A stretch of 64,000 bases of DNA from Polyangiaceae bacterium (lineage in GTDB: Bacteria > Myxococcota_A > Polyangia > Polyangiales > Polyangiaceae): the NCBI GenBank assembly GCA_016712345.1, contig JADJRH010000011.1:3968001-4032000 (forward strand), written 5' to 3'. Made by a program: the position numbers and the translations under genes. Each line of letters starts with the position of its first letter. Position 1 is the first letter of the stretch. Below, in pieces: positions 8,143-18,031 of the stretch. Under the pieces are notes generated by a model. It was not told where the DNA came from. It worked only from the letters and a program-made list of their open reading frames with translations, and did not search any database.

Positions 8143-10374
8143 CTACCGCCGCGCCTGCTGGTTGAGCCAATCTCGATAGTGTTGAAACAGCGACGAGTAG
8201 CTCGCGAAGAGCTGCGCATCGAGCGAGAAGCGCCGTTGCCACGTGCTCTGTTCCGCAAGGTGCGCCGAATCATCGAGCCCGTAGCGCTGCCGAACCTGTG
8301 CGGCGCTCGCCGGCGAAATCGCAAGCTCCGCAGCCAAACAAGCGTATTGCTCCAATGTCAGCCGCGGCGCATTCACAGCCAGCGACGCAGGAACAACCAC
8401 GCCCGGGTCTTGAGCGAACGCACTCGCCGGCGGCGCGCTCAGCGGCGCACCAACACCCGCTTGACGCGCCATCGCCGCTTGGGCCTGAGCGGCCTGAACC
8501 TGAGCGGCCTGCGCCTGCGCAGCGTGAGCCTGGGCTGCCTGCGCGCCCACCGCGAACGGATACAGAACGGGAGACCGAACCAACTTCCACGCATCGGTTG
8601 GCAAACTTGGCGGCGGAGGCTGCGGCGCAGGCGGCGCTTGCGGCGCGGCAACGTGCGGCGACGGCGGAGCAACCATCGGTGCCATCGCGTGCGCGCCGTG
8701 TGCCTGCATCGGCTGCCCGTGAGCCGCCGCTTGAAATGGAAACGCCTCCATCGGCGGTGCCGACGGCATCGCGCTGGTCATCAACTGATCGCGACGAACC
8801 GCCGACAAGCCGGACGCACTTTCAACCGGAGCGAGAGCCGCGGGCGGCGCGGGAGCCGGCGGATAGCTCGCTGCAAGCGGCGGCGAGGAAGGTGCATTCA
8901 CCGGCGCGATGTGAGGCATCGCTGCAACCGGAACGTACGGCGCCTCAGCGCGCGCGGCCGGCATTGGATCCGGAGGCGTCAACCGCCCGTCGCTTCCACT
9001 CTCAAGCCCTTGAGGCAGCGCCGGTTGAGCCCAACCTCCCGCCGGACGAAACGGCAACACACCCGCGAGATCGGCGTTTGGTCGTTCCGGCGGAATTGTC
9101 CCGGTCCGCGCGCGAAATGGCAGCACCTGCTCGGGCGGCTGCGGGATCGCGTAGGCGCCGGTCATCACGCGCGGCTGCGTTTCATGCGGGGGCGGCGCAA
9201 CAGCGACCGGATGCACCGCGACCGCGGGAGGCACTGCTGCAACTTGCGGAACCACCGCCGGAGCGGGCGGCTGTTGCGCCGCTTGTGGAGCGACCGCGGG
9301 CGGCGCAGCGGGCGGCGGCAGCGCAACAGGAGGCGGCGCTTGCACGATGGGAAACGTGCCTCGGGCGGTCGGCGAGTCCATTCGCACTTCCCGCGCGGGA
9401 AGATCGGGCAAACGCATCATCGGATCCGTTCCCTCACGTGGCGCCTCGGGCACGCGCATCATCGGATCCGTCCCTTCGCGAACACGCGACGGCACCTGGA
9501 GCATCGGATCCGTCCCCTCGGTGCGCTTCGTCGGCACCTTCAACATCGGATCCGTCCCCTCACCTCTCGGCGCCGTCGGTGGCTCGGAGATGCGCGCGCG
9601 CACGCCGTGGACATTCGCGGGGGCGGGCGGAGCGGGAATCGCCGGTGCGGCGACATTCATCATCGGATCGGTGCCCTCGCGACGAACGCGCTGCGACGGC
9701 GGCCCTTCGCTCGCGTCGCTCGGCGGAATCAGCGGCGTTGTTGCGGCGTGAGAACGCGCTGGCAACACTGCGACGCGGCCCGTCGGCGTCACCTCGTCGT
9801 CGGACGGAACAAGCACCGGCGACGGGCGCTGCGGTTTCACAGGAGACATGCGCGGCGTGATCGGCGGCGGGTCAATTACAGCCGGTGTCGGCTCGCGAAC
9901 CGCTGCATCGGCAACCGGCGGCACCGGAACAACAGACGGCGGGTAGCTACTCCGGCGCGGCGCGTCGAGCATGCGCGGCGTGGCGATTGGCGGCTCCGGC
10001 TCGGCGATCGGCGGAAACGGCAGACCACCGCGTTTCGCGGCCTCAACTGCCGCCGCCACGATCGCTGCCGTGGGTACACCGTCAACGGCCGTGGTATCGC
10101 CCGGAGGGGACGGCTCGATCACAGCGTCGGCCTCGTCCAGCTCAATCACATCGACGGCCTCGTCGATCTCGACGTCGTCGGGAGCCAGCTCCTCGGCCTC
10201 AAGATATTCGCCCGCGTGTTCGAGAAAGTCGGCCGGCGGCGCCGACATCGCCTCGGTCTTATCGCCCAACGGATCGGGTTTCAAACCGTGCGCGCGCGCT
10301 CGCTCCGGGCTCGTAGGCCCGTCACGACCCCCGTCGGAAGGCTGGGGCTGCCCTTTCCCATTCGAGCCCGTCAC
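8143..10374 (-). CDS. Large Pro/Ala-rich cytoplasmic protein with EGTDPM repeats
   Basis: This 743-residue protein has no signal peptide or membrane segment. The N-terminus is acidic (EYLEAEELAPDDVEIDEAVD). The middle is Pro/Ala-rich and carries five copies of a short motif of the form (R/G/T)EGTDPM(M/L)xV, spaced by Pro-rich linkers (DNA about 9400-9690). A second low-complexity stretch (AQAHAAQAQAAQVQAAQ) precedes a compact C-terminal domain (about the last 75 residues) beginning LTLEQYACLAAELAI and ending FQHYRDWLNQQ. Such C-terminal domains recur in myxobacterial hypothetical proteins, to my recollection. Its function is unknown. Repeated Thr-containing motifs could be phosphorylation or docking sites, given the FHA and kinase genes nearby; that is a guess. 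Confidence 0.75.
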   Translation of the reverse strand: MTGSNGKGQPQPSDGGRDGPTSPERARAHGLKPDPLGDKTEAMSAPPADFLEHAGEYLEAEELAPDDVEIDEAVDVIELDEADAVIEPSPPGDTTAVDGVPTAAIVAAAVEAAKRGGLPFPPIAEPEPPIATPRMLDAPRRSSYPPSVVPVPPVADAAVREPTPAVIDPPPITPRMSPVKPQRPSPVLVPSDDEVTPTGRVAVLPARSHAATTPLIPPSDASEGPPSQRVRREGTDPMMNVAAPAIPAPPAPANVHGVRARISEPPTAPRGEGTDPMLKVPTKRTEGTDPMLQVPSRVREGTDPMMRVPEAPREGTDPMMRLPDLPAREVRMDSPTARGTFPIVQAPPPVALPPPAAPPAVAPQAAQQPPAPAVVPQVAAVPPAVAVHPVAVAPPPHETQPRVMTGAYAIPQPPEQVLPFRARTGTIPPERPNADLAGVLPFRPAGGWAQPALPQGLESGSDGRLTPPDPMPAARAEAPYVPVAAMPHIAPVNAPSSPPLAASYPPAPAPPAALAPVESASGLSAVRRDQLMTSAMPSAPPMEAFPFQAAAHGQPMQAHGAHAMAPMVAPPSPHVAAPQAPPAPQPPPPSLPTDAWKLVRSPVLYPFAVGAQAAQAHAAQAQAAQVQAAQAQAAMARQAGVGAPLSAPPASAFAQDPGVVVPASLAVNAPRLTLEQYACLAAELAISPASAAQVRQRYGLDDSAHLAEQSTWQRRFSLDAQLFASYSSLFQHYRDWLNQQARR

Positions 10375-10465
10375 GCACGATCAGCATACCGCGCGCGGCG
10401 AGCGCAGGTCGAGGGGCGCGACTTTTGTTTGTGCCCTCACGACGACCGCGGCACATCGGCCCAAC

Positions 10466-11110
10466 ATGCCCCCGGTAGAAACGGCGACCCGCGCTTTTTT
10501 CAGTTGGCATCGGCGTCGCGTGCACGAACCGCGCGTTGAACGCGTTGCGGCATCGTTTGCCTCGCTCGTTCCGCACGCTTCTTCGCTGCTGGATGTCGGC
10601 GCGGGTGACGGAACGTTGGCGGTCGCGCTCTCGCAACGGATCGGCGCGACGAAAATCAGCGGCGTTGAAGTCCAACTTCGACCCAATCCCGCCATCTTTG
10701 TCGCCGAGTACAACGGCATCCACCTGCCCTTCGACAACAACGCCTTCGAGGTGGTTGTGCTTGCCGATGTACTCCATCACGCACCGGATCCGCGCGCCGT
10801 GTTGAGCGAATCGCTGCGCGTCGCATCGCATGCCGTGCTCATCAAAGATCATTTTCAGTTTGGCCCGCTGTCGTCGCTCATCCTCAAGATCATGGATCTA
10901 ACCGGCAATCGCTCGGCGCGTGTTCCCTCCCCGGGGCACTATTTTTCAACCGAATCGTTTAACAAACTGGTCACCCAATGCGGCGGTGCCGTTGAGAAAA
11001 TGCACTGGCCAATGCGCATTCACGATTGGCCAATTCACCTCATCACGCGTGACGAACACCAGTTCACGGCAAAAGTCGTCCGCGCATCAACCCGCAAAAG
11101 CGACCCTTGA
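10466..11110 (+). CDS. Class I SAM-dependent methyltransferase
   Basis: From ATG 10466 the product is 214 residues. SAM-binding motif I is SSLLDVGAGDGTLAVAL (about residues 38-54). The acidic residue ending strand 2 is in SGVEVQLRP, and the later segment reads VVLADVLHHAPDPRAVLSES, typical of Methyltransf_11-like enzymes. The 5' end lies close to the start of the divergent 743-residue gene. The downstream epimerase start overlaps or adjoins, so the pair may be cotranscribed and may act on a sugar, lipid or small metabolite. The acceptor substrate is not identifiable. Confidence 0.88.
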   Translation: MPPVETATRAFFSWHRRRVHEPRVERVAASFASLVPHASSLLDVGAGDGTLAVALSQRIGATKISGVEVQLRPNPAIFVAEYNGIHLPFDNNAFEVVVLADVLHHAPDPRAVLSESLRVASHAVLIKDHFQFGPLSSLILKIMDLTGNRSARVPSPGHYFSTESFNKLVTQCGGAVEKMHWPMRIHDWPIHLITRDEHQFTAKVVRASTRKSDP

Positions 11111-11163
11111 CGGAAATGCACCGCACGGCGGATGTAACGGCCCACCAACCGGAAAAAGATCGC

Positions 11164-12117
11164 ATGCGTTCGTTCGTCATCGGCGGAGCGGGGTTCATCG
11201 GGAGCCACCTCGTGGACCGCCTCGTTCAACGCGGCCCCGTTACCGTGTTCGACAATCTCTCGTGCGGTCGGCGCGAGTTCATTCAGCCGCATCTCACGTC
11301 GGGCGCCGCGCAACTTATTGTCGGTGATGCCCTGGATCTCGATCATCTCGCGCGCTCAATCGCCGACCACGACACCGTGTTTCATCTCGCCGCCAATCCA
11401 GAAGCCCGCCACGGCCTGCTCAACACGCGCCTCGATCTCGAAGTGGGCACCATCGCCACATACAACGTTCTCGAAGCGATGCGTCGCAACAATGTGTACA
11501 CAATTGTCTTTTCATCCTCCGGCACCGTGTACGGCGAGACAGATCAAGCCTGCGCCGAAGAAGACCTCGGCAATCTTCCCATCTCTCTTTACGGCGCCAG
11601 CAAAATGGCCGGTGAAGCCATGATCAGCGCATTCGTCGAGTGCTTTCAATTCAGAGCGAAGATCTACCGCTTTGGCAACGTCGTCGGCCCAAGGGGTACA
11701 CATGGCGCTGCCCTCGATTTTCTCAACCGCCTCAAGGCCGATCCAAGCCACCTCCACGTTCTCGGCGACGGTCGGCAGTCCAAGCCCTATCTCTTCGTCA
11801 CAGACTGCGCCGACGGCATTCTCTTTGGGCTCGATCACACGCCGCCCGAACAAAAACTCGCCGTGTACAACCTGGCCCCGCCCGATACAACGAGCGTTGC
11901 GCGCATCGCGGAGCTATGTGTACACGCGTCGCCCAACCCCAACGCTGCCATTCACTTTGCCGGCGGCGATCGCGGCTGGCCGGGTGATGTACCTCGCTCA
12001 AGGATGAACGCCGCACGCCTGAAACGCCTCGGTTTTCAACTTCGAATGACCAGCGACGAAGCTGTTACAGCAGCCGTTTCCGCCCTCGCAGAACAGGTAT
12101 TCGGTCCACCCGCGTAA
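11164..12117 (+). CDS. NAD-dependent epimerase/dehydratase (extended SDR)
   Basis: Starting at ATG 11164 (317 residues), the protein opens with the Rossmann motif FVIGGAGFIGSHLVDRL. It carries VFSSSGTVYGET and YGASKMAGE, the catalytic Ser/Thr and Tyr-x3-Lys of UDP-glucose 4-epimerase-like extended SDRs. KIYRFGNVVGPRG and PYLFVTDCADGI also fit nucleotide-sugar epimerases or dehydratases. The likely role is nucleotide-sugar interconversion for surface polysaccharide, which would suit the flippase at 18 kb and the glycosyltransferase at 61 kb, but these are not linked in one operon. Earlier in-frame starts (11107, 11116) exist; 11164 is placed at the start of the Rossmann strand. Confidence 0.88.
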   Translation: MRSFVIGGAGFIGSHLVDRLVQRGPVTVFDNLSCGRREFIQPHLTSGAAQLIVGDALDLDHLARSIADHDTVFHLAANPEARHGLLNTRLDLEVGTIATYNVLEAMRRNNVYTIVFSSSGTVYGETDQACAEEDLGNLPISLYGASKMAGEAMISAFVECFQFRAKIYRFGNVVGPRGTHGAALDFLNRLKADPSHLHVLGDGRQSKPYLFVTDCADGILFGLDHTPPEQKLAVYNLAPPDTTSVARIAELCVHASPNPNAAIHFAGGDRGWPGDVPRSRMNAARLKRLGFQLRMTSDEAVTAAVSALAEQVFGPPA

Positions 12118-12167
12118 CCCACTTCGCCGCGCTTTACGAACCGCCCGAAGAGCAGTCTACTTTGGCA

Positions 12168-13880
12168 ATGAAACGCCCGTTTGCTTTGCCGCATCTTCCG
12201 CCCCTTCCTTTTTCGGCCCTGTCAGCGCTCGCGCTCACAATCACTGCGTGCGGCGCAACGCCGGTAACCAACAACACAGGAGGAGGGGGCAGCGCCGGTA
12301 CCACCTCCACGGGCGGAAGCGGCGGCGAAGGAACCGCCGGCGGATTTGGTGGCTTTGGCACGGGCGGCAGCGTGGGAACGGGCGGCGTGGCCAAAGCCTG
12401 CAAAGTGCTCGACGACGACTCGCAAAACGCACCCACCTGCGAAGAAAAGGCTCCCGCCGACTCGTTCGCCCCCACGGTGCAGTGGCAATGGACAGCGCCC
12501 CCCGCCGACCCATCGGCATTTCTGACGGGCAGTTTTTCCACTCCATTGGTAGGCAACTTTACCGACGACAACGGTGATGGGGAGATCGATCTATGTGACA
12601 TCCCCGATGTCCTCGTGACTGCCATTTATTCGTTCGACTTTGGCGGACTCCTCGTCAGCTCCAATGGGTATATCCACATGCTTTCAGGGGACACAGGCAT
12701 TGAAAAACTCAAGTTCCCCGTCCTGGTAGATGCATTTGTCTACCCGGCCTTTGCCGACATCGACGGCGACGCTCTACCCGAGGTGGTGACAGCCGACTCA
12801 ACCGGCAGGCTCATGGCGTTTGGACACGACGGCTCCGTGAAATGGACCTCCCCTGTCGTGGGTGGATATCGAACAACGTTTGCCTCCGCTCAGTGCACGG
12901 CCATTGCCATTTACGACCTGAACGCCGACGGCACGCCCGAAATCCTATTTGGATGGGAGGTCTACGACAACAAAGGCAATAAGCTCTTCGGCGACCCTAC
13001 AAACGCCGCAGAATGGGATACTCAATATTGGTGTGTCACCCCCACCGCTGCCGATCTCGACGGAGACGGCAAGCTTGAAGTGATCATGGGTCATGAAGCC
13101 TACCGGGCCGACGGTACACTTTATTATAAACTCCAAAACTTCAAACCCGCCCATCCCCAAGTCGCCAATCTCGACGGCGATCCCCAGCCTGAAATTTTTC
13201 TAACAAACGCCGACGGTATTTCGTTTCTCGACCACACCGGAGCGCTCCTTTTTGGGCCGATTCGCCCAACAAATCCCAACCCATCACCCAACTGCTGGGG
13301 TAAACCCGCCGTGGTTCACGACTTTGACGGCGACAGTATAGCCGACATCGCCGCGGCAACCTGCTCCGACTATACCGTGTACCAAGTGGCTCCCAATACA
13401 GTCACTCCCAAGTGGAGCAACAACGTTCAAGACATAAGCGGCCTTGCCACCGCCACAGCGTTTGACTTCTTGGGTGACGGCGTCGCAGAGGCCATTTACG
13501 CCGATGAAACGCAAATCTACGTCTTTGATGGAAAGACAGGGGCCACCAATCTAACCGCCGCCCGCCAATCTGGAACACTCATAGAATACCCCGTTGTGGC
13601 CGATTGCGACAACGATGGTTCCGCCGAAATTCTATATGTCTCAAACTATGCGCAGGGCGCGAGCGGCCCCACCATGACCGTGTTGCGTGACGCCGAAGAG
13701 CGGTGGATCCCCGCACGCCGCATTTGGAATCAATATTCTTACCACGTTACCAACGTGCGCGAAGACGCGATAATCCCCAAGGTGATGAAGAAAAACTGGC
13801 TTCTCCTCAACACGTTCCGCACCAACAGTCAAATCAGCGCCAACGGGGTGGACTGCAATCCTGAAGAACCCCCGAAGTGA
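12168..13880 (+). CDS. Lipoprotein with FG-GAP/VCBS-like beta-propeller repeats
   Basis: The 570-residue protein starts MKRPFALPHL and has a hydrophobic stretch ending in the lipobox ALTITAC. A Gly/Ser/Thr-rich linker (GGGGSAGTTSTGGSGG) follows, as in many myxobacterial lipoproteins. The body contains repeated DxDGDxxxE-type calcium-binding loops (DLDGDGKLEVIMG, DINADG-like, DFDGDSIADIAA, DCDNDGSAEILY), indicating an FG-GAP/VCBS propeller. It probably sits on the outer membrane or cell surface and binds a ligand or partner. Its last 47 bp overlap the convergent DUF1704 gene, with no room for a separate terminator. Confidence 0.85.
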   Translation: MKRPFALPHLPPLPFSALSALALTITACGATPVTNNTGGGGSAGTTSTGGSGGEGTAGGFGGFGTGGSVGTGGVAKACKVLDDDSQNAPTCEEKAPADSFAPTVQWQWTAPPADPSAFLTGSFSTPLVGNFTDDNGDGEIDLCDIPDVLVTAIYSFDFGGLLVSSNGYIHMLSGDTGIEKLKFPVLVDAFVYPAFADIDGDALPEVVTADSTGRLMAFGHDGSVKWTSPVVGGYRTTFASAQCTAIAIYDLNADGTPEILFGWEVYDNKGNKLFGDPTNAAEWDTQYWCVTPTAADLDGDGKLEVIMGHEAYRADGTLYYKLQNFKPAHPQVANLDGDPQPEIFLTNADGISFLDHTGALLFGPIRPTNPNPSPNCWGKPAVVHDFDGDSIADIAAATCSDYTVYQVAPNTVTPKWSNNVQDISGLATATAFDFLGDGVAEAIYADETQIYVFDGKTGATNLTAARQSGTLIEYPVVADCDNDGSAEILYVSNYAQGASGPTMTVLRDAEERWIPARRIWNQYSYHVTNVREDAIIPKVMKKNWLLLNTFRTNSQISANGVDCNPEEPPK

Positions 13881-14916
13881 GAATCTCACCGGCCGCCTCC
13901 ACCGAAATTCTCCCTCGCTCCATGGCGAGTTCAAGTTCGGGCAACTTCGCAAGAGCGTCCCTCACCCGCAAAAATGCCGGCAAATAGCCCGCTTCTCTAC
14001 CCAACCCCCCACCTCGATATACCCGTGCGGTGACACGCAGGGCATCGGTTAGATCCACGTCTTTTTGCAAAAGCAGCTTGGCCGCATCAACAAACCCGGC
14101 TCCAGATTCAAGCCGGCGGGCGGCCAAGTGTCTTAGCGCGAGTTCGCGACGCCTCCAAAACGACAGCTCCTCGGCCCTTTCTTCCATCAAAATAGCGCGC
14201 CCTTCCTGGTCGTCGGCGCCGAACGCGGTGCCCAACGCAAACAGCACCATCGGCGTTTCTTTGGCCGCCTGCTGCGGCAACACGTGGCCCATCACTTCGT
14301 GAATCACGGTTCGGGACACATCCGCACCGGTTAACATTCTACCCGCCGCGACAAAAATCACCCCATCCCCCGTGGCGGCAAGCGGTGCCATTTCCACCGA
14401 TGCACGCACTCGAACGGGCAACTTATGCTTCCCAACAGCCCGTCGCATCGCGCACAAAAGTGAACGTTCATCGCGTTCGTCGTCTGACAGAATGTCAGGC
14501 AATTCAGACTCGCCCACGTGGGCCCCCACCCAACGTTCTGCCAGAACATCCGCTTCGTCGTCAAAGCGGTCGCGCCTTGGAAAACGGTGTCGAGCGAGCT
14601 TCCACAAGTCAGGTTTACCCACGGCTTCCGCCGCCCAACTCTCAACAATCAGCTCCTCCACCCGCCGTCGGTACAACTCGGTCAGCGGACCATCCACTTC
14701 TTTCAGTGCAGCCGAAAGCGCTGCGCGAACCTTTTCAAGCGATGGAGACGGAGTGTACTCAAACCGGGGTTCAGTAATGTCGCCCCGCTCCCATGACTGG
14801 ATCAACCGTCGCAATTCTTTGCGAAAGTTGGTTGGGGTGGCGTGCGCAACAAGCCTGATCCTGCGCGCTTCTGCCAACAGCCCTGCCGCCCGCAACTCGC
14901 TTTGCCGGTACGTCAT
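13834..14916 (-). CDS. DUF1704 / 'QEGLA' family zinc peptidase (tyrosine-carboxypeptidase-like)
   Basis: The 360-residue protein carries HEVMGH (about 206-211), an HEXXXH zinc motif, followed by DDQEGRAI (about 235-242) with downstream EERAEELSF. These are the two signatures of the DUF1704 family, called the flavohaemoglobin expression-modulating QEGLA protein in bacteria and related to the eukaryotic tubulin tyrosine carboxypeptidase MATCAP (KIAA0895 type). By analogy it should remove a C-terminal residue from a peptide or protein; the bacterial substrate is unknown. Its ATG overlaps the stop of the upstream transglutaminase gene in an ATGA arrangement, showing translational coupling and a shared job. 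The family call rests on the two motifs and overall length. Confidence 0.8.
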   Translation of the reverse strand: MTYRQSELRAAGLLAEARRIRLVAHATPTNFRKELRRLIQSWERGDITEPRFEYTPSPSLEKVRAALSAALKEVDGPLTELYRRRVEELIVESWAAEAVGKPDLWKLARHRFPRRDRFDDEADVLAERWVGAHVGESELPDILSDDERDERSLLCAMRRAVGKHKLPVRVRASVEMAPLAATGDGVIFVAAGRMLTGADVSRTVIHEVMGHVLPQQAAKETPMVLFALGTAFGADDQEGRAILMEERAEELSFWRRRELALRHLAARRLESGAGFVDAAKLLLQKDVDLTDALRVTARVYRGGGLGREAGYLPAFLRVRDALAKLPELELAMERGRISVEAAGEILTSGVLQDCSPPRWR

Positions 14917-16669
14917 CTGTCGATCACGTCACACTGAACGTCCACCGACAGCATTTCGCGCCCGCCGCCCAAAAAAACGGCTCCCGCGGTTGGGGTGGCA
15001 TCCACCCGCTTTCTACCCACCGCAACGCGCACGTGATCGGTTTGAGTCATCACACCGTTTGTAGGGTCAAACCCTTTCCAACCAACCTCAGGTAGATACA
15101 CTTGCACCCAAGCGTGAGATGCCTCCGATTGAAGTGTATTTGGTGCTTTGGCCCCGTGTACACATACCCGCACACGTAACGGGCCGGAACACTCAAGAGG
15201 CGAGCCAGACAAATAAACAGGTTTGCAAAATCCTGACAAACGCCGCGCCTATACGTGTACACATCAAACGGCGTTGTCACGTTGCTCGTCACCCCTTGTT
15301 TGTAAGCATATTCCTTAAAAATAGTAGAGTTAATGTCGAGCAATGTGTCAAAAAGATCGTAGTCGTTTCTATCCACAAAACTCATTGCATATTCGGTCAG
15401 CTCTTCCACTTCGCTGTCGGGCAGTTCTTCGGGCAAAAGGTAAGGTTGCAACATCGCGCGTTGCCAAGGCATCCAAACGAGTGGTATTGTCCAGCGCTTG
15501 TGAAGCGGCCGAAAGCTCAGCGGATCGGTATCGAGCAGGTCAACAACCGAACGGGCAACAATTGTCAGATCACGGTACGGAGTATCTATTTCTACCCTGC
15601 GCACCCGATTGCCAAACACGTCGTCGTAGTCGCGCCACTTACCGTCTACAGACAGCTCTACTCCATGTGATAGAACAGATTGCAAACGATCGTGAATCGG
15701 CGTTAAACGCAGCACCTGAGACGATCGCTCTACCGCTTGATCATACCGGTAAGACGTCGTGTGAACGATCGAGAGCCTGCGCGGCGGAACCACCCTTGGG
15801 CGCGCCACATCCCGCGAGGCAAGCGACATCGGCGGCTCACTTGCCCTCAAATTGGCGGGCTTTTTGATCGGGCCTGCCGTTGCGACGATCGCTCCTTCGC
15901 GAATGACAAGCAGCTTGCCGGCCTCCACGGGCTGCCAATCAAGGCTCACACCGGCGTCGGCCGGCATTGGATTGGACGCTATCAAAATCCCCTTTCGACT
16001 CTTTGTTCCCCGCTTGAACAAGTCCACCGTCAGATCGGCATCGCGCACAATCACCTTGTCGTAGGGAGGCCAAACGCGGGCGTAATAAATGGCGCCGTCT
16101 TTATTTTTGTCGGCATAACAGAGCAGATCGCGCCCATCGGAGAGCACACTTGTCATGTCGCCGTGGTCTGAAAGTTCGTCAAAAAAGGCGAGCAAGGTGT
16201 TGGCATCCACTTCAGAAAGCGAGCGTTTCCCCGCTCCGGCCAAACGACTCATCAACTCGCACATCACCAGTTCTGTATCGGTTGAGCCGACAGGTTCAAA
16301 TGCCGGTGAGGCAAACTTTGGAAGGGTGAGCCGATGCTTCAGACTTCCCGAGTGCCCAAAAAGGTAATCTCTCCCACCGAACGTCCTCGCAAACGGCTGC
16401 GTGTTTGCATCGCTCACGGCACCCCACGTCGCCGTTCGAATGTGGAGTACGAACATCGACGACTCTACGTGATCCCACGCTTCAACGAGCTTGCTTCGAA
16501 TGCTTGTCGCGTGCGGCGCCGGTTCTTTCAGCACCGTGGCCGATGGTTCGCCCCCCGGGTAAAACCCAATTCCCCAGCCGTCGGGAAGTTTTCGTCCAAT
16601 CTGCAAACACTGAAGGTCAAACGACGGGGCGAGCGACCCCTCAAAAGAAATTGCTAACAAGTTGGGCAT
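14913..16669 (-). CDS. Class II GATase-like / transglutaminase fusion, frameshifted near 15152
   Basis: Residues 1 to about 270 resemble class II (Ntn) glutamine amidotransferases of YafJ type (DGWGIGFYPGGEPSATVLKE, FVLHIRTATWG, LFGHSGSL). The mature N-terminus reads MPNLLAISFEG where active enzymes have Met-Cys, so the nucleophile appears to be missing. The second half is a transglutaminase-like domain: RLSIVHTTSYRYD, GVCQDFANLF (Cys about residue 478), SHAWVQVYLP and GWKGFDPTNG supply Cys, His and Asp. The frame breaks at the CCCC run 15152-15155. Restoring one base joins VCGYVYTG to AKAPNTLQSEASHAW exactly as the family expects, for a total of about 585 residues. The break is therefore a likely single-base loss or sequencing error. 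It is coupled (ATGA) to the DUF1704 peptidase. Confidence 0.8.
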
Positions 16670-16875
16670 ACGCTGATCAGGGCCGATTGAAGCACGAACA
16701 ATTCAATTGCGGGGTTGTCAAACCACTGAAGTACCAGTCATTGGTTACCGAAATTTTTTCTTGAGCCTTGATGGCTGCGAACTGATACCAAACGAAGACA
16801 GTCACTAGGTTCGTTCAAGTCATACCCGCTTCACAGCGAGGTGGCCTGTATTGTCCTTTCTCAACTGGGTAAACA

Positions 16876-18024
16876 ATGGCGATCACCACCGACGTTTTGA
16901 TTCTCGGCGGCGGCCTCACCGGAAGCACGGCGGCCCATGCGCTGGCAAACAAGGGTGTCCGTGTTGCGCTGGTGGATGTCCACGACCAAATCCCCAATGT
17001 ATTCAAGGCCGAAAAAGCCGGCCCCCATTCACTTCCGCAATTGCGAAGACTGGGCATAGGCGACTCGGTGGAAGCCGTTGGTCGCAAGTTGTTTGAAAGC
17101 ATCGACGCCGCCGACGGTCGAATTTTGCGACGAATGAGGCTCGGCGAGCGCGGATATTATTACCACGACTTTGTCAACCACATTCGCAAGCAGTTGCCGC
17201 CCGAGGTTCAGTTTATTCGCGGCACGGCACGTCGAATTGAAACAAGCGACAATCTGCAAACAGTTCAGCTGGCTTCGGGTGAAACCATTGAAAGCCGACT
17301 GGTGATCGTTTCATGCGGCGGCGCAAGTCAACTGTTCGACCAGCTCAGTATCACACGCACCCTTGTCATTGAAGATCCCGCCATCGGCTTCGCCATGCTT
17401 ATTGAGCCGGCCGCGGGCGGCAAATTCTGGTTCGACGGGTCGGGGGTAACGTATTACCCCAACAGCGCCGCGCCGCGAATTTCATACTGCTCCATGTTCT
17501 CGGTTCCCGGTGCCATGCGCATCAACATGTTCGGTTTTCACGACGTAAAAAGCACCTGGGTTCACGAATTGGTTGACAATCCCCAAGCCAAACTCGTGCG
17601 CACCTTCCCAAAACTTACCAAGCTCATCGGCGACTTCCGAGTTGCAACCAAGGTAGAAGTTATGCCCGTGCGACCGAGCGTTGCAAACGGCTTCCGTCGC
17701 CCCGGATTTGTGCTCGCGGGTGACGCGTTTTCCACCGTTCCACCTTCCACAGGCAAGGGCGTTTATAAGCTCATGCACGATGTTGAGGTGCTGGCAGAGT
17801 TGGTTCCAGAGTGGATAAAAACGCCCGGGATGGGTACACAAAAAACCAGCACCTACTACGACCATCCTCAAAAGCGCGAGGCCGACGACCACGTTCGAAT
17901 GAAAACGCTCTATCAACACTGGGCGGCCACTTCCACCACAGTGAGGGCACAAGTTCACCGCATGCGTTTTTTCGCGGACGCGTACATCAAAGACCTCATC
18001 GGCTACACCGCCGATCTTGGGTAG
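16876..18024 (+). CDS. FAD-dependent oxidoreductase / monooxygenase-like flavoprotein
   Basis: The 382-residue protein starts with VLILGGGLTGSTAAHALANKG, the GxGxxG dinucleotide fold, and has a later PGFVLAGDAFSTVPPSTGKGV, the GD motif that contacts the FAD ribityl chain in PHBH-type flavoproteins. This architecture fits aromatic or polyketide hydroxylases and geranylgeranyl-reductase-like enzymes; the substrate is unknown. Its stop overlaps the ribosome binding site of the flippase gene that follows 7 bp later, so the two are cotranscribed. The pair lies between two peptide-modification operons on the opposite strand. The 206 bp upstream (16670-16875) holds an A+T-rich segment but no promoter I can call firmly. 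Confidence 0.85.
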   Translation: MAITTDVLILGGGLTGSTAAHALANKGVRVALVDVHDQIPNVFKAEKAGPHSLPQLRRLGIGDSVEAVGRKLFESIDAADGRILRRMRLGERGYYYHDFVNHIRKQLPPEVQFIRGTARRIETSDNLQTVQLASGETIESRLVIVSCGGASQLFDQLSITRTLVIEDPAIGFAMLIEPAAGGKFWFDGSGVTYYPNSAAPRISYCSMFSVPGAMRINMFGFHDVKSTWVHELVDNPQAKLVRTFPKLTKLIGDFRVATKVEVMPVRPSVANGFRRPGFVLAGDAFSTVPPSTGKGVYKLMHDVEVLAELVPEWIKTPGMGTQKTSTYYDHPQKREADDHVRMKTLYQHWAATSTTVRAQVHRMRFFADAYIKDLIGYTADLG

Positions 18025-18031
18025 GAGGCTG

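Noticed and set aside
8179..10539. Very long open frame on the plus strand opposite the Pro/Ala-rich gene (786 residues).
   Set aside because: It is Arg/His-rich, has no recognisable domain and mirrors the GC-biased low-complexity coding strand. The minus-strand frame has an ordered C-terminal domain and repeat motifs, so it is the gene.
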